Assembly (NCBI GenBank): GCA_014799395.1
Contig: JAAVID010000003.1
Span: 1 to 35,498, forward strand
From: Oscillospiraceae bacterium
GTDB lineage: Bacteria; Bacillota; Clostridia; Oscillospirales; Ruminococcaceae
DNA length: 35,498 nucleotides
Direction: 5' to 3'
Shown: positions 30,730-35,498 of the stretch, one piece after another
Position numbering within the stretch: the stretch's first letter is position 1
Layout: each line of letters begins with the position of its first letter
Translations under genes and position numbers: made by a program
Notes under the pieces: generated by a model
The model's input: only the letters and a program-made list of their open reading frames with translations
What the model was told of the DNA's origin: nothing
The model's database searches: none

Positions 30730-32742
30730 TCAATATCCCTCGGGATCGATATATTCACCCGACGAACTATCCTCCGGAACGTAAACATGATAGTTGGTCT
30801 TACCGTTCTTCTTTACATAGTACATTGCGGTATCCGCAAAGGAAATAAGCTCGTTGACGTCCTCGGTATGTTCGGGACAATACGCGATACCGATAGACGC
30901 TCTTACGTTGATAAGCATACCCTCGGCGGTCGTATAGCCGAGATACAGCTCGTCGATAATGTCCATCGCGATCTGCTCAAGATTTGCGACGTCCGCCTGG
31001 TCGATGTAGCAGAGAACAAACTCATCACCGCCGAAACGTCCCGCAATGCCGCCCTTGTCGTCGACCTTTTTGCGGATAGTATCAGCAACGAAACGAATTA
31101 CCTCGTCGCCGACGGTATGTCCGTAACGGTCGTTGATAAACTTAAAGTCGTCGACGTCTATAAACATAACGCCGATCTTCTTGGGACCTCTGCGGTCAAG
31201 CTCGGAGGACAGCAATCCGATAAAAGTGCTTCTGTTGTAAAGCTGAGACAGGAAGTCGTAGCTTGCGCGCTCGGAGAGCTGAAGCTCCATCTTCTTCTCG
31301 TTGTCTATATCCGTCATAACGCCGATTACACGAAGCGGATCGCCGAGACGGTCTGTGATACAAGTCGCGCGCAGCGAGACCCATACGTTCGCGCCGCTCT
31401 TGGCTTTAAGCTGATATTCCGCGCTGTATCCCGACTTGTTTTTCAGCAGGGTGTTTATGTCGCGCTTGTACTTCTCCGCGTCCTCGGTGGGCATCAGCGA
31501 ATCGAGGAACTTACCGTTTGAAAGAGTAGCGCCCTCGGTATTCAGATCGAATTTTGTGAGGGTGTTGTCCGAAACATACATCGTCTCCTTGTGGAAATCC
31601 CACTCGAACAGCATATTGTCGGACAGCTCGGAAATGGTTCTGTAACGCTCGCCGTTGATATATACCTCGTCGAGGAAGTCGTTGAACGAAGCCTGGATCA
31701 TCTCAAGCTCGCTCTTGCCCTTCTTGATATTGAAGCGGACGCTCGAAAGACCTTCTTCCGCATTGATATTGCTCATAGTCTTAAGCATACTCTGCATACC
31801 GCCGATAAATCTTCCGATAACGATAAACGCGATAACAGCCGCCAGAACCGCCATAACAACGATCGCGATCCAGCCCATCATATTTGTTTTGAGCGCGAAA
31901 GCCGTAAAGGTAGAGCTGTCCGCGATACCTACCCATCTCCAGTTGGTAACGTTCGGGATAACTCCGCACGAATACGCGTACTTGCCCGCCTTGCCGGTTA
32001 TGCTCTGAGCGTTGCCGTCCGCAACGTTCTGCGTGCGTTCAAAAATACTGTCCTTTTCACCTGTCAGCGCCGCATCTACCTCGCCGCTCTTTTTTGCGGA
32101 ACCGCTGTTGTCGTAGTTCAGCATATTGCCGTCATTGTCCATAAGAGCGAAGTACGCGTTGGTCTCGAGGTATGTACCCGAGAGAGCCTTCATCAGCATA
32201 CTGTCGGACTCGGGGGAGATGATAAGGCAGATATATCCGAGCTTGCCGCCTGTTTTATTGTCGGGATTTGCGTAAACCTCGCGGCAGACATACATTGCGT
32301 CAAAGCCATACTTCTCCCACGAAACAAGACCCGATACGACGGGCATTCCGTCGGCGTTGAAGTGCTCGAAGCTGCCCTGCTCGACATTCTTTGAGGATAT
32401 AAGAACGTTGCCGTTGGTATCAACGATAAGCGTATCGTAAATATCCGCCTTATTCTCTGTGAACGAATTTATCGCGTCTTTAGCCGCGCCGTCGTTGCTT
32501 TGGGCGTTCTGGACTACCACGTCCATTTTGGACAATGCGGTAGCGTCCGAGATATAACCCGACATAATGGTCTCAACCGCGCCCGCCTTTGTCGCGGATA
32601 CGGTGGTAAGCTCGTTCATTCTTACATCGTTGCTGTATCCGATTATCGAAAATGTTCCAACTGCACCCAAAATAAGAACGGGAGCTATTGCGAAGATAAG
32701 CAGAATACCTATCAAAGCCAATTTAAGAGTTGATTGTCTCAT
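30730..32742 (-). CDS. Membrane diguanylate cyclase (Cache sensor - PAS-like - GGDEF)
   Basis: This 670-residue protein has TM1 (about 9-35), an extracellular Cache-like sensor of about 245 residues, TM2 (about 288-310), a linker, a PAS-like domain (about 375-480, EWDFHKETMYVSDN) and a C-terminal GGDEF domain with intact GGDEF at 571-575. The product-inhibition I-site (RxxD ending 6 residues before GGDEF) is missing, as D562 and G565 stand there. Active-site motifs predict an active enzyme making cyclic-di-GMP from GTP without that feedback. AGGGGGA precedes the ATG. The sensed ligand is unknown. Confidence 0.93.
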   Translation of the reverse strand: MRQSTLKLALIGILLIFAIAPVLILGAVGTFSIIGYSNDVRMNELTTVSATKAGAVETIMSGYISDATALSKMDVVVQNAQSNDGAAKDAINSFTENKADIYDTLIVDTNGNVLISSKNVEQGSFEHFNADGMPVVSGLVSWEKYGFDAMYVCREVYANPDNKTGGKLGYICLIISPESDSMLMKALSGTYLETNAYFALMDNDGNMLNYDNSGSAKKSGEVDAALTGEKDSIFERTQNVADGNAQSITGKAGKYAYSCGVIPNVTNWRWVGIADSSTFTAFALKTNMMGWIAIVVMAVLAAVIAFIVIGRFIGGMQSMLKTMSNINAEEGLSSVRFNIKKGKSELEMIQASFNDFLDEVYINGERYRTISELSDNMLFEWDFHKETMYVSDNTLTKFDLNTEGATLSNGKFLDSLMPTEDAEKYKRDINTLLKNKSGYSAEYQLKAKSGANVWVSLRATCITDRLGDPLRVIGVMTDIDNEKKMELQLSERASYDFLSQLYNRSTFIGLLSSELDRRGPKKIGVMFIDVDDFKFINDRYGHTVGDEVIRFVADTIRKKVDDKGGIAGRFGGDEFVLCYIDQADVANLEQIAMDIIDELYLGYTTAEGMLINVRASIGIAYCPEHTEDVNELISFADTAMYYVKKNGKTNYHVYVPEDSSSGEYIDPEGY

Positions 32743-32806
32743 CGTCGATCCCCCTAAAATAAAAATTAAAATATAATAGTGGCGCCTGCCGTATTGCGCG
32801 GCTGCG

Positions 32807-33496
32807 TCAGATCATCTCTTCCTGCGCGACCTCTTTCTGCCGCTGCTCGGACTGCACCTTGTAAATGAACCGTCCGATATAGTCCTCCTGTGCCGCGGTA
32901 AGTCCCTGGAACTCACACCCGTACCCGCAGATATTGCCGTCGGCGTCGCGCTGTACTCTGAGCACTCTCACCGCGGCGTTCAGCGGATAATCCGCGAAAA
33001 GCTGTATCTCCACGCATAGCAGATCGTCGGGTACAAACTCCACCTCATCGGGGTCGCACATAAGGAACACCCCTCCGACGTTTATATCCAGCACCGCAAT
33101 AGCAACGGGCTCGTCAAACCTTATGGTTTTCTCGTCGCGGACGAAGAACAGCGCCTTTCCGTTTTCGTGAACCTTTATCTTGAAATATCTGCGGCGCTCC
33201 TCAAGCACCCGCGTATCTCCCGAGCGCAGGAGCTGAATGTTCATCTGAGTCTCCATGGAGACCGATACCGCGCCCGAATACCTTATTCTGTCGGAGCTTT
33301 TAGTCGTCATAACGACGGAAACTATCTTATTGCGGTCAAGCTCTGGGAGGTCTCTTCCCTTTATCATAACGATACAATCCTCGTCGGACTGCATACTTTT
33401 GGGAATGATAAACCCCTTTTCCGCCGCGATTATGATATTTCCTTTCTCGTCAAGCACCTCGACCTTTATGACCTTGCTGCTCAAAATCAAACGCAT
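32807..33496 (-). CDS. PilZ/YcgR-like protein with altered c-di-GMP motifs
   Basis: This 229-residue protein has a YcgR-type N-terminal barrel (about 1-95) and a C-terminal PilZ domain. The usual RxxxR reads R102-x3-K106 (ERRRYFKI). The usual DxSxxG reads D137-x-N139-x2-G142 (LDINVGGVFL). Both changes are conservative, so binding may be weakened or kept. GYGCEFQGL near residue 202 is typical of PilZ. I choose the ATG at 33496 (AGGG 4-5 nt upstream) over a TTG at 33523 without a site. Location upstream of the cyclase suggests it is its receptor. Target proteins such as the flagellar motor are unknown here. Confidence 0.85.
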   Translation of the reverse strand: MRLILSSKVIKVEVLDEKGNIIIAAEKGFIIPKSMQSDEDCIVMIKGRDLPELDRNKIVSVVMTTKSSDRIRYSGAVSVSMETQMNIQLLRSGDTRVLEERRRYFKIKVHENGKALFFVRDEKTIRFDEPVAIAVLDINVGGVFLMCDPDEVEFVPDDLLCVEIQLFADYPLNAAVRVLRVQRDADGNICGYGCEFQGLTAAQEDYIGRFIYKVQSEQRQKEVAQEEMI

Positions 33497-33661
33497 CAAA
33501 CCCTTTATCAACCATATTTTCAACGCACGGTGTATAAATTACACTATTGTGCAGAATAATCCTTCTATCATTATACAATATTCACCTAAATAAATCAAGT
33601 GCTATTTAAAAAAATCTAAAAAAATTACAGTTTTTTTTAAAATTTTTGGCTAACATAACGA

Positions 33662-34270
33662 TTAAGTTGCAAATATTGAGATATTTTGCGCTTGTTCGTT
33701 GACAAGTCCTTGGGTGAAAATTCTGAACGAAAACACGGTATTATCCTTTTCAAACATAAACTCGCGCTGTTCGGAAAGGGCTTCGGAGCCCTGTTCCTCG
33801 AATATCGTGATCTCCGAGAGCCAGCCGCTCACTCCGCCCATAGTCTCCTCGGCGAGACTGCTTTCGGTGTAGTAACCGTTTACACGGTACTCGAACACCG
33901 TGCTGTCGTGCGTCGTCCTCGCGAGCGAGCCGACGGTCAGATCCTCGTTTACGATGTTCTCAAGCGACTGAGACGAGAAAAGCGCCAGCGCGTCCTCCGA
34001 GGGCGCTTCCGCGTAGACTATATAGCGCTCGCCGTTCTCTTCGAGATCCTTTTTCAGCTCCTCCGCCGAGGCGTAAACGTCGGGATTGCGGCTGTATGTA
34101 ACGTCATAAATATCGTCTCCCGTAAAAATTTTCCAGTCCTCGGGAAATCCTATGCTCACGCCCGCCGAAGCTACCTCGGCGGCATTGCCGTTCACCGTGA
34201 CTTTATCGCTCGAACAGCCGCTCAGCATAAGCGTCAGCGCGAGTGCCGCGCATAATGATCGTTTCTTCAT
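33662..34270 (-). CDS. Lipoprotein of unknown function
   Basis: This 202-residue protein has a signal peptide and lipobox LSGC (Cys19). The mature part begins with a PsbP-like or LpqN-like pattern (GVSIGFPEDWKIFTGDD), which is common in clostridial lipoproteins, but no firm family can be given. The ATG directly follows the pseudouridine-synthase stop (TAA-ATG). Confidence 0.8.
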   Translation of the reverse strand: MKKRSLCAALALTLMLSGCSSDKVTVNGNAAEVASAGVSIGFPEDWKIFTGDDIYDVTYSRNPDVYASAEELKKDLEENGERYIVYAEAPSEDALALFSSQSLENIVNEDLTVGSLARTTHDSTVFEYRVNGYYTESSLAEETMGGVSGWLSEITIFEEQGSEALSEQREFMFEKDNTVFSFRIFTQGLVNEQAQNISIFAT

Positions 34271-35119
34271 TTACTTGATCAAACTCCTTATATCCTCGGG
34301 AAGCGCGCTTTCAAGCTTTACGCGCTCCCCCGTCACGGGCTGAGCGAACTCTGCCCGTCCGCAGTGCAGAGCCTGTCTGCCTATCGCCGAACAGTCGCCG
34401 CCGTACATATCGTCGCCGCACAAGGGATAGCCGATATGCGCGAAATGAACGCGTATCTGATGAGTTCTTCCCGTTTCGAGTACTATTTCCAGCAGCGTCC
34501 TGCCGTTTTTATGAAGAACGGCTTTATACCGTGTAACGGCGGACTGTCCGTCCTCCCTTACCGTGCGCTTTATAATGCTGTCGCCCTCCCGTCCTATCGG
34601 CAGGTCTATCACGCCGCTTCCCTCGATAATACCGTCTATCACGGCGAAATATGTCTTTGAAACGCTCTTGATAAGCAATGACGCGGCTCGGCGGTTCTTC
34701 GCGCACACGCAAAGCCCGGAGGTGTTCCTGTCGAGCCTGTTTATCGGGCGGAACGCCGCGTCCGGAAACATCGCCGCGTACAGATTGGCGAGCGTGTCCG
34801 TTCTGTGCCGTATCGACGGGTGAACGGGCAGAAACGGCGGCTTGTCGAAGACGATAACGTCATCGTCCTCATAGACCGCCGCCGCGCGGATATCGGGGTT
34901 CGACTCAACGTTTTCGTTCGCGCTGTCGTCCATAACCACGCGGAGAATATCGCCCCCGTTTACTCTGTCGACCGTGCGGAGAAGCTCTCCGCCGCGAGTA
35001 ATGCCGCCGCTCTGCTTGAGCTTGGTGACTATCCTGCGCGAAAAACCGTGCCTACGGAGGAAGTCCAGCGCCGTCAGCCCGCCGTCCGCTTCACTTACGG
35101 TAAATGTCAGCTCCCTCAT
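34271..35119 (-). CDS. RluA-family 23S-type pseudouridine synthase
   Basis: This 282-residue protein isomerises specific uridines in structured RNA. It has an N-terminal S4-like domain (LRRHGFSRRIVTKLKQSGG, about 21-40) and the catalytic motif RPINRLDRNTSG near residue 127 with the nucleophilic Asp. The motifs ETGRTHQIRVHFAHIGYPLCGD follow near 215. Bacterial RluA, RluC and RluD cannot be separated by eye. The start overlaps the upstream DHHW-like gene stop by 4 nt (ATGA), and its own stop directly precedes the lipoprotein ATG. Confidence 0.95.
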   Translation of the reverse strand: MRELTFTVSEADGGLTALDFLRRHGFSRRIVTKLKQSGGITRGGELLRTVDRVNGGDILRVVMDDSANENVESNPDIRAAAVYEDDDVIVFDKPPFLPVHPSIRHRTDTLANLYAAMFPDAAFRPINRLDRNTSGLCVCAKNRRAASLLIKSVSKTYFAVIDGIIEGSGVIDLPIGREGDSIIKRTVREDGQSAVTRYKAVLHKNGRTLLEIVLETGRTHQIRVHFAHIGYPLCGDDMYGGDCSAIGRQALHCGRAEFAQPVTGERVKLESALPEDIRSLIK

Positions 35120-35498
35120 CTCGTAAGAGCCAGCTTGGGGATATTGCCGTCCTCGGAAAAGCCTATGACATTGTACATAAACAAGACCTCGGTAAACTCG
35201 TCCATTTTGACAAGGCTGTTCAGACCCGTGTTTATATAACGCATATCCACCATCGTTATTTTGCTGTAATGCTTGGACAAAAACGGTACGAGCGAGTGCG
35301 CGTAGCTGTCCTTTATCATAAGCAGGCTCTTTCCGTTGTCAACGTTCGTCTCGATAGTCACGATAGGCACGTTGCTTCCCGTATAGGACGAGTATTTGTC
35401 CTTTTCGTCCAGGAATTCGCGGACGTAAAGGCTGTCGTAGACGTTGACCTCGCGGTCGTTGCGGCAGGTCATCTTTACGGTCGGCTCGCCGTTAGCTA
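35116..35498 (-). CDS. 3' end of a DHHW-family / AlgJ-AlgX-like protein (partial)
   Basis: The open frame continues to the right edge, giving the last 127 residues. It has SLLMIKDSYAHSLVPFLSKHYSKI-type sequence with a DSY motif and VDMRYI, typical of the SGNH-like DHHW proteins of Firmicutes, which resemble the alginate O-acetyltransferases AlgJ and AlgX and often act with membrane-bound acyltransferases on the cell surface. The catalytic N-terminal part is outside the window. Confidence 0.82.
   Translation of the reverse strand, partial: ANGEPTVKMTCRNDREVNVYDSLYVREFLDEKDKYSSYTGSNVPIVTIETNVDNGKSLLMIKDSYAHSLVPFLSKHYSKITMVDMRYINTGLNSLVKMDEFTEVLFMYNVIGFSEDGNIPKLALTR

Overview
The window looks like a chromosomal segment of a Gram-positive anaerobe of the class Clostridia, probably an Oscillospiraceae/Ruminococcus-type gut bacterium. 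This is inferred from the gene families: an ACGX-type radical-SAM peptide system, a TSCPD-domain protein, a DHHW-type protein, an EF-G-like paralogue, a CHASE/Cache-type chemoreceptor, and a short MetH-activation protein next to MetF. The strong AGGAGG-type ribosome-binding sites and the repeated TTGAnn-17-TATAAT promoters agree with it. No rRNA or CRISPR array is visible. One tRNA gene, tRNA-Leu(GAG), is present.

Layout. 1-160 holds the end of an unidentified plus-strand gene. 298-4568 is an AT-rich cassette on the minus strand: a membrane coiled-coil/TPR-like/NPCBM-like protein followed by a SIR2-TPR protein. It is bracketed by two diverged direct repeats and lies just downstream of tRNA-Leu, and it looks like an acquired defence cassette. 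4861-9300 is a six-gene plus-strand operon with a clear promoter and terminator: PHP phosphoesterase, Sel1-repeat protein, malic enzyme, TSCPD protein, MetF and a MetH-activation-like protein.

9303-13433 is the most interesting region. It is a minus-strand operon of a six-cysteine ACGX-repeat precursor peptide, its radical SAM/SPASM maturase, a nitroreductase, an FMN-split-barrel/ferredoxin fusion, a zinc-type macrodomain ADP-ribosyl hydrolase and a SirTM-type sirtuin. A divergent HxlR regulator with a conserved-position cysteine (13655-13981) shares an intergenic region with it that contains an 18-bp inverted repeat. The operon joins ribosomal-peptide modification to reversible ADP-ribosylation and flavin/Fe-S redox proteins, and probably answers electrophile or thiol stress.

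14035-17600 carries an unrecognised 302-residue protein, a 54-residue small protein, a large palindromic element, and an ammonium transporter fused to a PII domain. The transporter leader has an ANTAR-like pair of stem-loops that would compete with an intrinsic terminator. 17652-21055 (minus) has a sensor kinase translationally coupled to a divergent CCA-adding-enzyme-like protein, then a lipoprotein. 21319-28148 (plus) has an EF-G paralogue with altered GTPase motifs, a chemoreceptor with a repetitive Pro/Ala tail, an aldose 1-epimerase and a lipoprotein. 28186-35498 (minus) has MreB, a ComFB-like protein, a ParA-family ATPase, a diguanylate cyclase, a PilZ-like protein, a lipoprotein, an RluA-family pseudouridine synthase and the 3' end of a DHHW-like gene. 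Three of these (GGDEF, PilZ, ComFB-like) belong to families that make or bind cyclic-di-GMP, so this end of the window may be a signalling neighbourhood for motility, surface behaviour or cell shape.
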